A stretch of 64,000 nt of DNA from Sipunculus nudus. Lineage: Eukaryota > Annelida > Sipuncula > Golfingiida > Sipunculidae. This document shows positions 45,830 through 58,000 of this stretch, in pieces; within the stretch, counting starts at the first letter, position 1; every line of letters begins with the position of its first letter. Under the pieces are notes generated by a model, which did not search any database, was not told the DNA's origin, and worked only from the letters and a program-made list of their open reading frames with translations. The translations under genes were made by a program, and so were the position numbers. The stretch lies in contig CM049318.1 in NCBI GenBank assembly GCA_026874595.1, forward strand, positions 22,295,456 to 22,359,455. Reading direction: 5' to 3'.

Positions 45830-47310
45830 TTTATTGAGACCTGGTGAAATATGGATTTGGAAAGAATTGTCTCTTAATATTAGATAGTGTTTTTATTGGA
45901 TGTAGAACCATTTATGGGTATCTTTAGGGTGCAATTTTTCTTAAATGGATTATTCCATTAGGGTTAGGATATATGATTCTACTTAAGGTTTTTCAAAAGT
46001 TACTTGTATAAGGTTAGGGTAAAAACATTTTTCATACTGATGAGTTTAAATTTTCTAAAAACATTATGATCATTTAAGACACTATTTATATGCTTCTGAT
46101 GTGTTTCGATATGATATATGTGTTTTAATTGGATTTGGAACCATTTGGATTTGGAACCATTTATGGGTATCTTAAGGGTGTAATTTTTCTTAAGTAGATT
46201 ATTCCATTAGGGTAGGATATATAATTCTACTTAATGTTTTTCAAATTACTGTGGTTGTCTTCTTATTTGCGGTGGTTTCAAATTCGCGATATTCACGGTC
46301 ACTCTCTGACCGCGAAATTGAAACCACGCAGTTTTGAATGCATATATACCAGGCCATTATCGTTAATTTCAGAAGTTGCCGATAGTTGGTGACAGTTGAA
46401 ATTAATCTTCAGTTAGGTAGTGATGTCTATCGAGCCTGGTGCATATAAATAACGTGATTCAGGGAGAATAACAGGGGCCACTTAAAATAAAATATCGGTT
46501 GGCTTAGTTGCAAAAACCGTGACCCTTTGCAAGGATGTGCTGATCGGTTGGGCGCGTCTGGTAATTTTTCCTGCCCCACGGCACATGACTGGAGCTTGGA
46601 AAGTGTCGATATCCGCCGGGCAGTAATATTTAAAAAATTACGTTTATGTGTGCCAAGCCAGATGACATTCAGTTCCGCTTAAAAGAATATTGAGTAGAGG
46701 GTGCTCTTTCGCATTATGCCGTATTCACTTATTGTTAATGAATAAATTTGCCACTAAAGTATTGAACGTAGTCGCCACCTTGTAACTGTATAAAGAACTA
46801 ATTCTGTCACTGCCGAAATCACGATGCGCCAAACGATGTTTGATTGGCTACTGTTGACGTTGAATATATTTGGAAGGTCATAGTTCATTATGGGGCCAAA
46901 TTGCCGTAGAACAGTGGGAAAAGGGTTGTGTAGAATGAGCCTTGGCCCTGAACTAATTACATTCAGCTGGTTTAATGCTCCCCGCACGTGTCGGCTCAGC
47001 CGTCCATGACTGTTCGAACGTGCGATATCCGGAGTTCCGGACAGAGATTTAGCAGACCTAGAAAATAGTGAAATCAGCGGTTTATGAAATAATTTGGTCA
47101 TTACAGTTCATAGTTTCATATTTGATATTAAAATATACTACTAAACTAATGAGAGCGCGAAAATTGAACCCCGTGAAACTTTAAAAAATGATTTGTATAT
47201 AAGGTTAGGGTTAAAACATTTTCATACTATTCAGCTTTAATTTTCTAAAAACATTATGATCATTTTAGACACTACTTATATGCTTCTTATGTGTTTCGAT
47301 ATAATTATTT
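45830..47310. repeat. Tandem duplicated AT-rich segment interrupted by a 0.9 kb insertion
   Basis: The phrase from CATTTATGGGTATCTT to TTCTACTTAA occurs at about 45909-45985 and again at about 46158-46235. The phrase AACATTATGATCATTT with flanks occurs near 46060 and again near 47250. The block 46268-47179 interrupts the second copy. Confidence 0.5.
46268..47179. mobile_element. MITE-like insertion with a terminal hairpin
   Basis: The left end GCGGTGGTTTCAAATTCGCG (from 46269) is mirrored by GCGCGAAAATTGAACCCCGT at 47155-47174. A second inverted copy at 46311-46330 (CGCGAAATTGAAACCACGCA) forms a hairpin with the left end. No open frame with a recognised domain; 46754-47101 minus (115 codons) has no motif I know. 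Confidence 0.45.
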
Positions 47311-47639
47311 GTTTTTTCGAACTTTACTAATGCTTTTGGAACTTTGTGAATACTTTATTCCCTATTTGTATACTAGGAATGGACAAGAGTTGTTTCATAT
47401 CGCAGATTATGTATATATAACTTTATATTTCCGTAGGTTGTCTACTTACTACATTAAATAAGGCTATATTCCATCGAGCATGAATTAAAAATTACTTTCT
47501 AATTTTAAGGGTACTATGATTGTGAACAGATATTGATGCGAAATTATTACTCATGTATATATTATTGGTTTTATATAAACAATATAAAAAATCGGAATAA
47601 CATGCTAAACTGTTTTGGTTCCAGCCCTCAAGACTGTTT

Positions 47640-48345
47640 TCAGTGTCCTACGTACACGACCACAGCTAATGAACGACAATCACTGTAACACGAAACCACT
47701 TAAACACGACCGCTTTGTAACACGACCGCTGCTATAACACAACCACTGTAATACAATAACCAGTGTAACAGGACTGTTGAAGTAACATGGCAACCACTTA
47801 AATACGAACGCTGCAGAAACACTACGACAGGTGTAACAACGAAAACGAGTCTGAAGAAATTAACACTGTAACACAACAACCAGTGTAACACGGCAAACAA
47901 ATTAATACAACCGAGCTGTTACACAACGACCACTCTGAAATGACAACCACTTAAGCACTACTGCCACTGTAACACGACGACCACTGTTAAACGACAACCA
48001 TCGTAGCACGACCGCCACTGTAACACGACCGAACTATTACACGACAACCACTGTAACACAACAACTACTTTAATACGACCGCCACTGTAAAATGACAACT
48101 ACTGTAACATGATAACCACTGTAACACGATAACCACTGTAACACGACAACCACTGTAACACGACCGAGCTGTTACACAACCACTGTAAAACGACAACCAT
48201 GGTAGCACGACTGCTACTGTAACGCGACAGCCACTGAAACATGACAGCCACTGTCACACGACAAGCATTTCAACACGATAACCACTGCTACACGAAAACC
48301 AATGTAACATGACTTCGACAACTCGACAACCTTTTTAGCACGACA
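47640..48345. repeat. 17-bp minisatellite, array 2 (inverted)
   Basis: Units such as CAACCACTGTAACACGA, the complement of arrays 1 and 3, as expected for the 3' flank of the plus-strand copy 4. Confidence 0.88.
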
Positions 48346-48589
48346 TTACGCGTGACATTCCCCTTGACCTTGTGCCTTACATAATTTCGGCTGTATAAAT
48401 AATTGATTAAAGGTAATGTACCAGTAGAGCTGTTGCTGAGAGCTCTTGCTGAATCGTTATACCATTTATTTGGTAATAAACATTAAATGGACATCCTCGA
48501 TATAACAATGGGTCATAAAGCTAACAAGAATTTGATATACAGAAAATGCATGTATTAATCATTGATGTTGTGCCCCGGTTTTAAAAATC

Positions 48590-48870
48590 TGTTGAGGAAC
48601 AGTGGGTAGAAAGATTTCCAGAGTGCTCATCATCATGCTTTCCGCCCATACATTTCTTCGAAAATAGGTTACAGCGTCTTTATTTAGGGTTTCAAAAACA
48701 ATTTTACCAGGAACTCCTCAGAGGCCAAGTTAGATGTTTCTATGTCCTACGATTTGTGTCCGTCTGATTTATAGGGTGCTCAATTCGTGTTCTTTCACAT
48801 ACCTCACATTATATATGTCACGCTGACCGTAAATCTATTCGGGGTTTACAGGAAGCTTTTAGAGGGTAAC
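48590..48870. repeat. Dispersed repeat (copy C, inverted)
   Basis: Complement of the 11800-12110 and 53790-54000 family (AATTTTACCAGGAACTCCTC against GAGGAGTTCCTGGTAAAATT at 53887). The preceding 48400-48590 mirrors 12230-12560. Confidence 0.55.
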
Positions 48871-49002
48871 CCCTCGATTTTATTCAATCCAAAAGTTTCT
48901 ACTCTCAGTTCCGAGGTGAGCTGCCACCTGCATCCTACGATACCCCCCCTTCCCCCCCCCCCCCCCGATCACTTGGCGGAGGCTTGCAGATTTCTAATTT
49001 GA

Positions 49003-49900
49003 TTATAAGTTGGACGCGGTCAGAGGTGATAAAGACCCCCTAGGATTTTGAGGGACGGTGGTCATACTTAATATCATCACCCCACTGGCAATCAATATTT
49101 TATTTAAATAAAAAAAAAATCCACGTCTCCAAATGTCCCCGTACGCATGTTACGATTTAGAAGAGCTGTTAAATATTAAGAATTAAGCATTTGTAGAACT
49201 GATATACTCATCATTAAATATTTAGCAAATATATGAAGGAAACCAATTTGAATTATGTTACAATTACATATTTTCATTGGAACACAAAAAATCCAGCTAC
49301 AACTTTTGATATAATGAATAACAGTAACATGAACTTTGTTACGTAAGGTTATATCTTAATGTGAAGCGTATCATACGTAGGACGCTTTAAAACATACAAA
49401 GGATATTAAATATAGTAAGGTCGTGTTGAAAGACAAATATAATTTTACAGAATAAGTACGTTTAAACATGAAACAGCAACGGAAGCAGTATTACAGTGAT
49501 TTTTTTCACAGTGATTTATATAATGAATTTTATATTTCAGTTTCGAAAAAATGGAGAAATGGAGACAGAGCATTTATCATATATCCTCTAGAAAATCAAA
49601 GTGACTGGATATGTATCAATCCTCAACTACGAATATTCATTATAAATCCATAGCTCCTGTCGATAATTCCTCAAAAAGATAACACATTTTGCAAAAAAAT
49701 TAAATTGATTATGAACTAATGCACCCTACTTTTCCGTCATAATCTCGATTTTACTGCACCAATTTTACAGAACCGATAAATCTCTTTATCCTAATAAATT
49801 ATTTTATTCATGGTGTCTTTCATTCTTGGTATCCATTTTTGTTATGGAACTTCGAAATGGTAATTTTGGTAATGGTAATCCTGTACACAAACAGAAATAA
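49003..49900. repeat. Long dispersed repeat, copy 2 of 2
   Basis: Direct-orientation match of 31550-32500. Differences are mostly point changes and short indels. Positions 49900-50380 show nothing recognisable. Confidence 0.65.
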
Positions 49901-51358
49901 ACTTACAACAAGCGTCATAAGTGGTGCAAAACATAAACAGCGGATCCGACACTGGTGGCGGTACCGCGTATTATTACGAATCGAGATTTTTCAAGCTTCC
50001 AGGTGTTTCACATGTGTTTCTTTTTCCATGGTTCTCCTACTTGTTAGGGATTTGCGATTAACAGTGACACTAACGATAGAACCAAACAACTTATAAAACA
50101 GGTAACTTAGAGGTAGTAATAAAGTCAGTGTTTACTGAAAACCTTTGTATTCAGCTAAATGAACTGCACCTATGACATATAACTGTACATGTTAATACTC
50201 TTTAAAGGCCAGATACTTATCTACAGTTTGATTGCCTTCATGTCATGTGGACAGTGAAATATATGTGTCAAGGTACATATTTTTTCCCAAAATTATTATT
50301 CCACAGTATTTTCCTTGACCAACTTTCACCATATACATATTTTAATCCATTGTTACCTTTTTATATTAATGACTGATTCTAACTGTTGACGGCAAGTCTC
50401 CCTGACTCAACATTTTGAGTAAGGATTGATCTTTTAAGTTTCTCTCTCCTCCCATTCCAGATGAATTTATATATGTTATTATCATATCTTTGGAGTACTT
50501 TGTTTTGGTATTGAAAGACTTGAGAAACTGTACTCAAACTGAGATATAACAACTGCTTTTACAATTTGAATTCTGCCAATCATAGTAAGATGTCTGCCAG
50601 ATATTAGTAATCTTTTTTTTTCTTTTGTCATTTTATCCTGATAGTTGCACTTTATTGTTTTCATTTAATCGTATTTTAAATAAAGACCAAGATATTTTTG
50701 CAGGGCCATCTATAGCATCTTTTACCAAACGGTTTGTCAGATTTTATTTCTGTTCTATTTTATTTAAACAATACCTGATATTTTTGAAAATTTGTCTTTA
50801 AGCTGGGAGAGATATGTGGCTGAAGTTTTATTTGATACAAATACAGTTACCTTTTTCCTGACCCAGTACACATATCTTGGACACAAACGTAAAACATTTC
50901 AAAATTAACCGTAACAGGCTAACCTACACAGGTTCCCTCTGAGACTAGGAAAACGGTAATATAAAAAGGCTTCCTAGTCTGCAAATTTACCCTGTAGTCA
51001 TTCATTATCATTGGGGGAGGGGGATTCCCTGTCAATCCAAGCACAACATTCCAAAATTATAACCAGACAGTGCAGGATAAACATCATATTTTGTTATTTT
51101 TTTCTGTCTCAGTATTAAATCTTTAGAACAGCAAAAAGAATTCAACCAACCCTGGATATGCAGGAATTGATACATTTATATAAATTTAAATTTAAATTTA
51201 ATTTTGTTTTATCCTATAGAGTCTAAATAGTGTTCAGAGCCTCCCGAGGTTTCTTTCATTTCTCACGGGCAACATATCATTAATCTTCTTTTTAAAGTCT
51301 TTCTCAATTTCTTCCAGACTTTCTCCAAATGAACCCGTAAGATGACTAATAAAACTAG

Positions 51359-51372
51359 TGACCCATGGGTCA
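51359..51372. repeat. 14-bp perfect palindrome at the edge of the tandem-core element
   Basis: TGACCCATGGGTCA equals its own complement. The related end in copy 2 intron 6 (16517-) reads TGACCCATAAATCA, so the symmetry is not conserved there. Confidence 0.6.
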
Positions 51373-51376
51373 TGAC

Positions 51377-52870
51377 GCTCAGCTGACTGGGAAGAGATTC
51401 GCAAAAGGATATTTTATCATCTGAATGGTAGTATATATCCATTCAACTGAAGCATCAAACAGATTAACCAACAGGCCAAGATTGTGTCTGTATTTATATA
51501 TCTCAAAAATAGAGAAAAAAATGCGTAAAAATTTTAAAAAATTACAGGTGGCTCCATCAGTCTGCAGAAACTAATAAAAACACTTAATGGTCAATATCCA
51601 TGCAAAGAATCATGGTGATCTCTGCATTAGTTGTTCAGATACTTCAGCATTTGTTTCAGAATTTCCATTATTCTGAGGGATACTTCGGAGTCCTATAGCT
51701 TGAAGGATATGGGTAACATAGACCTAAATTCAGGTTTCCACAGACACATTTTAATGGGCCTCCTTGCATGACAAGAATGAAGATTCTAAGTCCAGTTGTT
51801 ACAATTTGTGCCACGTTAACAGATGACAGCATCCTTAAAGGTCTCAAAAATAGAGAAAAAATGTGAAAAATTGAATAAAATATAGGTGGCACCACCAGTC
51901 TGCAGAAACTGATGAAACACTCCATAATCAATATCATTGCAAAGAACCATGGTGATCTCAGCATTAGTTGTTCAGATACTTCAGCTTTTGTATCAAATTT
52001 TCCATTATTCTGAGGGATACTTCGGAGTCCTATAGCTTGAAGGATATGAGAAACAGAGACCTAAATTCAGGTTTCCACAGACACTTTTCTTGGGCCGCCT
52101 TGCATGACAAGAATGGAGATTCTAGGTCCAGTTGTTACGATTTGTACCCTGTTGACAGATAACAACAAAGGATATCGGTAACAGAGACCTATTTTCAGGT
52201 TTCCAGCAGGAAAGCAGGAATTGATGGAACACCTCTTGGTCAATATGTATGCCAAAAATCATGACCATCAGTGTTGTAGTTGAGATGTAGCAGTTTTTTT
52301 TTATCAAATTTTCCATTATTCTCGGGGGTAATTGGGAGCCACACAGCTCAAAGGATATGGGTAACAAAGACCGTATTTCAGGTTTCCATGGAGACTTTTC
52401 ATAGGTCTCTCACTGTGTCAAGAATGAAGATTTTAGGTCATGTCTTTACGATTTGTGCCCTGTTAACAGATGTTCACATTTTTAAAGGTCTCAAAAATAG
52501 AGAAAACAATTCGTAAAAAATCGAAAAATACAGGAGGAACTGATGGAACATCTAATGATCAATGTGTATGCCAAAAATCATGACCATCAGTGATGTAGTT
52601 AATGAGATATTGAAGTTTTGGAATGAAAATTTTGACTATTCTGGGGGGTACTTTGGGGCCCCGTAGCTCAGAGGATATGGGTAACAGAGACCTAATTTCT
52701 GGTTTCCAAGGAGATTTATCATCGAAATCTCAGAAAGTCAAGTTACAAGATCTAGGTCTAGCGGTTACGATTTGTGCCTGGTTAATGGACAGACGGACAG
52801 ACGGACAGACGGACGGACGACGGACAAAGAGTGATCGCTATAGCTCAGCATGACTGAAAGTCAGCTGAGC
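51377..52870. mobile_element. Pearl-like non-autonomous element: tandem core units and a GACGGACA tail
   Basis: The ends are GCTCAGCTGACT (51377-51388) and AGTCAGCTGAGC (52859-52870), a 12-bp inverted repeat. Between them lie about four diverged tandem units of roughly 260-340 bp with shared phrases (AGGATATGGGTAACA, AGACCTAAATTCAGG, ATTTCCATTATTCTG..., CTCAAAAATAGAGAAAA), then a short GACGGACA microsatellite at 52795-52830. This architecture (end, tandem core, ACGG-type tetranucleotide, end) is that of pearl-type elements of bivalves. The family assignment is inference. The host LINE is continuous in the paralogous copy at 10.8 kb. Confidence 0.6.
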
Positions 52871-53389
52871 TAAAAATGCGACCACAAATTATCTCACTTT
52901 TTTATTCTTCATGTCTCATTTTTCTTGTGTATAAGTTCCTTCCTTAAGGCATCAATTATATGGTCCATATTTTATTCATAAGCAGCCATTTTTTTTCATC
53001 CAGATGTGTTACGACATTGCTTTCCGTAGTTTTGAGCAGTCTTTCCAATTCAAGTTCATTCATTTTGTTAACTCTGACAGTCTGAATCGACATGGATATA
53101 GAGCTAGCCAAAAAACAGCCCAAAATCTCATGTCCTTGACCCTTATCCTCTACACGTTATTAATAAATTGCTTAAAATTATTCCTCATATAAATATAGAA
53201 AGAAATTGGCTTTTACCTCAGATAAAACTTATTTACAATTTGTGAAAGATAAACGTCAGAGGGGATCAACATATGGATTATATTTAATTTTCTATAACCA
53301 TTTTCTTTATTTACCACTTTTCTCAAGTGATTTTTTAGAACAGCTGACTAAGAGTCATCTGAGCTATAGCGATCAACCGTCCGGCCGTT

Positions 53390-54010
53390 AACAGGGAACA
53401 TATCTCAAACGATACACCTGCATGCTTCTTACGGTACACCCAGCAAGGTCCTGGGCAAATTCCTTGGAAACCTGAAATCGGGTCATGGTGACCTATGGTC
53501 TGCTATGGACCGATTTTGAGCACCCAGAAAGTCAGACAGCACAAAGCGCTGTAAAGCCTATAGTATCTTCTAATGTAACAGTCAGAGAAGCTATCGGGAA
53601 AAGCATGATTTGATCACCCTGAATGCCAGATTGGGTCATATGTTATGTGTTAAGTCTAGAATCTTCTATCAAAACCCTATAATCTCTATAAGCTTGTAAT
53701 CAGATTGTCGTAATTTGTTCCAGTTGGACCTAGAAACTCAAGGATTGAACAAAATCTAGGGATTTCCCTACAATACGGTCACTGTGACCTATATTATGTG
53801 AGCTAGGCGAAAGAACACGATTTGAGCACCCTATAAATCAGATGGATACAAATCGCAGGACGTAGAAACTTCTAACTTGACCTGTGAGGAGTTCCTGGTA
53901 AAATTGTTTTTGAAATCCTAAATAAAGTCGCTGTAACCTATTTTCTAAGAACTATATGGGCAAAAGCATGATTCCGGGCACTCTGGAAATCTTTCTATCC
54001 ATTGTTCCTA
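53390..54010. repeat. Dispersed repeat (copy D)
   Basis: Same family as 11370-12110 and 22280-22790, here directly followed by the 17-bp minisatellite. Confidence 0.6.
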
Positions 54011-54049
54011 AATATTTTTTTAACCATATTATAACATTGTACTACAGCT

Positions 54050-54745
54050 CGGTTGTGTAACAGTGGCGGTCGGGTTACAGTGATTGTCGTGTTATAGTGG
54101 TTGTTCTGTCACAGCTCGGCCGCGTTACAGTAGCGGTCGTGTTACAGTGGTTATCGTGTTACAGTGATTATTGTGTTAAAGTGGTTGTAGTGTTATAGTT
54201 GCGGTCGTATAGAAGTTATTTTTGCATTACAGTGGTTGTCGTGTAAAGGCTCGGTCGTGTTACAGTGGCGGTCGTGCTACGGTGGTTGTTGTATTGCAGT
54301 GGTTGTCCTGTTACAGTGGCAGTAGTGCTTAATTGGTTTTCATTCACAATGGACTCGGTCGTGTTACATTGGTTGTTGTGTTACAGTGTTTGTTTCGTCA
54401 GACTCGTTTCCGTGTTACAGCTGTTGTAGTGCTACTGCAGCGTTCATGTTTAAGTGGTTGTCATATTACTGCATCAGTCCTGTTACCCTAGTTGTTGTGT
54501 TACAGTGGTTCTGTTATATATAACAGCGCTCGTGTTACAGTGACGGTCGTGTTACAGTGGCGATCGTGTAACTGTAGTTGTCGTTTTACAGCCGTTATCC
54601 TTAGCGTATTATAGGAGCGGTCCGGTTACACTTGTGCTCGTGTTACAGTATCGGCCGTATAAAAGCACCGTTCGTGTTACAGAGGCAGTCGTGTTTCAGT
54701 GGTTTCGTGTTACAGTGGTTCTCGTTTATTTGAGGTGGCCGTGTA
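54050..54745. repeat. 17-bp minisatellite, array 3
   Basis: Units such as TCGTGTTACAGTGGTTG, about 290 bp downstream of the stop of copy 5. Uninterrupted, unlike array 1. Confidence 0.88.
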
Positions 54746-54814
54746 GTATACTGAAAACATGTCCAATTAAAGTAATGGATATACATAAAAGAAATAATAA
54801 AGAAATCACCTTTG

Positions 54815-54820
54815 TTTATT
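54815..54820 (-). promoter_or_regulatory. Possible polyadenylation signal of copy 5
   Basis: AATAAA on the minus strand, in the block that carries the signals of copies 2 and 4, but 214 nt after the stop because of extra sequence in between. Confidence 0.45.
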
Positions 54821-55033
54821 TAGTGACCACTCACTGAAAACACCGTAGTGATTTATCAATATCCGTACGGATATATCTTTAATATATTTCCATGAACATA
54901 GTTCCCGGCATGTTTTTACTATAAACGAGGCTTAGAGATGCTCTTTTTTTCTTCGAATGAATATTAGTATTGACATTTTCTTCTCAGATCCACCGGGATC
55001 ACACGAGTCACATGCACGTGATTCAGGCGTGTC

Positions 55034-58000
55034 TTATGCTTTCCATGTCCAGGCGTTCTTTGTTCGCCAATTGGCAACTTCCCGCTTGGACAGAAACTCT
55101 CCGCGAGGGGTCGCCACGTTGGCCGGAAGCAAGGCAAGGTACAAGGGCGTGTCTGCTCCTGTAAGTAGGAAAACAATAAATTAGAATATTCAAGGTACAA
55201 GAGCTGTCAAACTCTTCTATGTCTTCGGGTTACAACTGATGGTCTATAGTCAATTCCATAAGACAAGAATGTAATTGTATCGAGTTTTTTCGTCAAACAT
55301 TTTTTCTGAATTTTATCAACTCTTCTGTTTACCAATATCCGTGTTTGAGTAAAGCTTAAACAAACACTCAAGGCAAACACTGGTTCAGACATATTAGATT
55401 AAAAGGGGAAAACTAAATTTTTAACTCAAATGAGCGTAACATCCGAAGAAACCCTGACTCTATTATAGTAGCAAATACATACATAGTGTTTGTAAGGCAG
55501 ATTTTACCTATGCAATCATCTAGAATATGTCAATCATTGAGTTAAACATATATAAACGTATTATATAATATAATCTTAAATATTTTACAGTTCTAAGGAC
55601 ATCGGTGACACTTAAGAATACAAACTTATCAATAATAACAAAAATGCTTTTTTGACCTATAAAGTGCAAGAAATGTGTAGAAATTAAAAGAACTGGAAAT
55701 ATATAGAAATTATGTCTGAATAACATATAGTTTATGTAAAAATATCAATGTAATCACCTGGAATATGTCATACGTGGAGAAAAACATTACATAAAAGTTA
55801 TACCTTTCAAGATTTTTTAATAGAGCTCAAAAGACACCTTTTGATAATAAACATGCACTCTTCGTCACAAAATGCATGACGATTATCTGCTGGAGTCGTG
55901 GTTCACTTACCCTCGTCGATGGAACTAGATCCCGTCCCGCTGGACATGTCTGTTTTCACCCATCCTGGTGTACACTGTATATAAACAGTTAAATATAAAC
56001 ACATCGGCAGTGCTAAGTGTGGAATATGTCGTTAGGTTTCGGTCAACAAACCGATAACATAATTTACCTAATTCAGTGTTTTAACGCAGCAAAACTTCAT
56101 CCTCTTGAATGGTGATTCCTGGTGTCGACACCATTGTCGGTTCCAACCTTAGCCATCTATAGATGTCATTTTATTGCATTTCATTAATAATTGCTCCGGT
56201 AGATGGCGTTTCTTAGCTAGTTGAGTCACAGTGTGTGGGTAAGAACTAGTCGAAGGCGCAGAGAGAGAAAGAGAGAGAGAGGGAACGCTATAGATTGTCA
56301 TGTCGGATGTTCGCAGATTGGTTTCGTATATTTAATATGTAATGAAGCACAAACGTTCAGATCAGCCATTTCTGATCACTAAGTCATAACGGGACATTGA
56401 ATCGCACATATCTCAGGTCCAAACATAACACGATCTGGGACAGGGGTGTCAGGTTTTTTTCACACGTAAATAAGTTAAAGTAAAACAGTACATAAGAACC
56501 TTGCTTGCAGATTATATATATATATATACAGTCGGACCCTTCTAATCCGGCCTTCGATAGTCCGGCATTCGGCGTAAACCGGCACATTTCTTGAGAACGG
56601 ATTTCCCACATTATATTTTTAGGTCGTAATCCGGCTTTTTGCGTAATCCGGCTCCGGCACAATTACCGAGAACCAACATCCCTATTTATGATAAACATCA
56701 TCTACGTAATCCGGCACGCCTCAGTGACTTCCCCGCCGGTGAACATCAAACAGCTCACTGCCGGTCTGCCTAAGTCGCACGCCCGGCAGAGCAAACAGAC
56801 CTGCGGTTTCGGTGTAAACTGATAATTATGTAGCTGTGACTTCCCGGCCGGTGAACATCATACGGCTCACTGGCGGTCATGCGTGCAGAGCAAACAGACC
56901 CGCGGTTTCGGTGTAAACTGATAATTAATTAGCTTTGACCGAATGATTGTTTGGTCGGAAGCGTCGACCCATCATACATGAAAGGGTGTATTGGTCTCGC
57001 TTGTTGATTGCAAAGATAAACAACGTGTCAATGTTGAGTAGATTTAATCATTGTGTTTATGTTTGTTACTTGTTTTGATTCTATTTAATTATGTTTAAAG
57101 TGACTTCAAAGAACAAACAAACTAAAAAGAGTGAATAATTAAAGATTTTTATGCCTATAAATACTGCAGTGATTAAAGAGTATTTATTATCGTCATTGAC
57201 ATACGCCAGCTATGCCGAAACGAAAGCGCTGTGAAACCAATGTTACCCTGAAGAGAGACATCTGCCTCTACAAAGAAAAACACCCAAAGGCGACACAGAG
57301 AGACATCGTGGGATGGGTTGCTACTGAACACAAGATTGACATTGGTCGTCAGACTGTGTCAGACATACTGTCATCAAAAACAAGTGGCTGAAAATGGATG
57401 AAAGCACAGACACAGTGAAAAGGATGAAAATGGGCAAGCATCCACAGCTGGAAGAGGCATTGACACTATGGTTGAAAGACATTGTGGCCCACGGAGCGAT
57501 CGTTTCCACTGACATTCTCCGTGAAAAAGCAAAAGAGCTAGGACAGCAACTGGGGATCACTGACTTCCAATACTCGAATGGATGGATAGATAGGATGAAA
57601 GCACGAGGTGGCATCAAACAGCACGTCATGCATGGTGAATCAGGGAGCGTAGACCAACAAGTCGAATCAAAGGGTCGAAGTGACGTTCAAGCAGCACTTG
57701 TCGGATACAGTCTTTGCAACATTTTCAAATTGACGAAACTGGATTATTCTTCCGCCTAGGCCCTGACAGAACACTTGCTACAGCACCAGTCAAGGGAACT
57801 AAGAAGTGCAAGGATCGGCTGACAGTTGGTCTTGCTGCAAATGCGGACGGATCTGAGAAACTAAAACCAATCGTGATCGGAAAATCCGCTAAACCTCGCT
57901 GCTTTAAGAATTCGACCCCGCGCCCATCGTTACGTACAAGAATAACAAGAAAGCGTGGATGGTCAGCACTATGTTTGTAGAATACGTCAGCCAGATAAAC

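Larger units (their letters stand above)
50380..53290 (-). mobile_element. Degenerate L1/Tx1-like LINE remnant, interrupted by a tandem-core element
   Basis: Minus strand, parallel to 8280-11110. Coiled-coil ORF1-like sequence lies at 53060-52890 (NELELERLLKTTESNVV) and resumes at 51350-51190 (EKDFKKKINDMLPVRNERNL). An ORF2 part at 50664-50482 contains KEKKRLLISGRHLTMIGRIQ, typical of the segment after RT in this LINE group. The 1.5 kb element at 51377-52870 lies inside it; the empty site is at 10805-10850 in the first remnant. Confidence 0.6.

Noticed and set aside
47640-48345. Minisatellite as an internal telomere-like tract
   Set aside because: The unit CCACTGTAACACGA has a 17-bp period and no similarity to TTAGGG-type repeats.
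53004-53391. Open frames of 61-62 codons
   Set aside because: They lie antisense to the ORF1-like part of the LINE remnant or in a dispersed repeat, with no motif.
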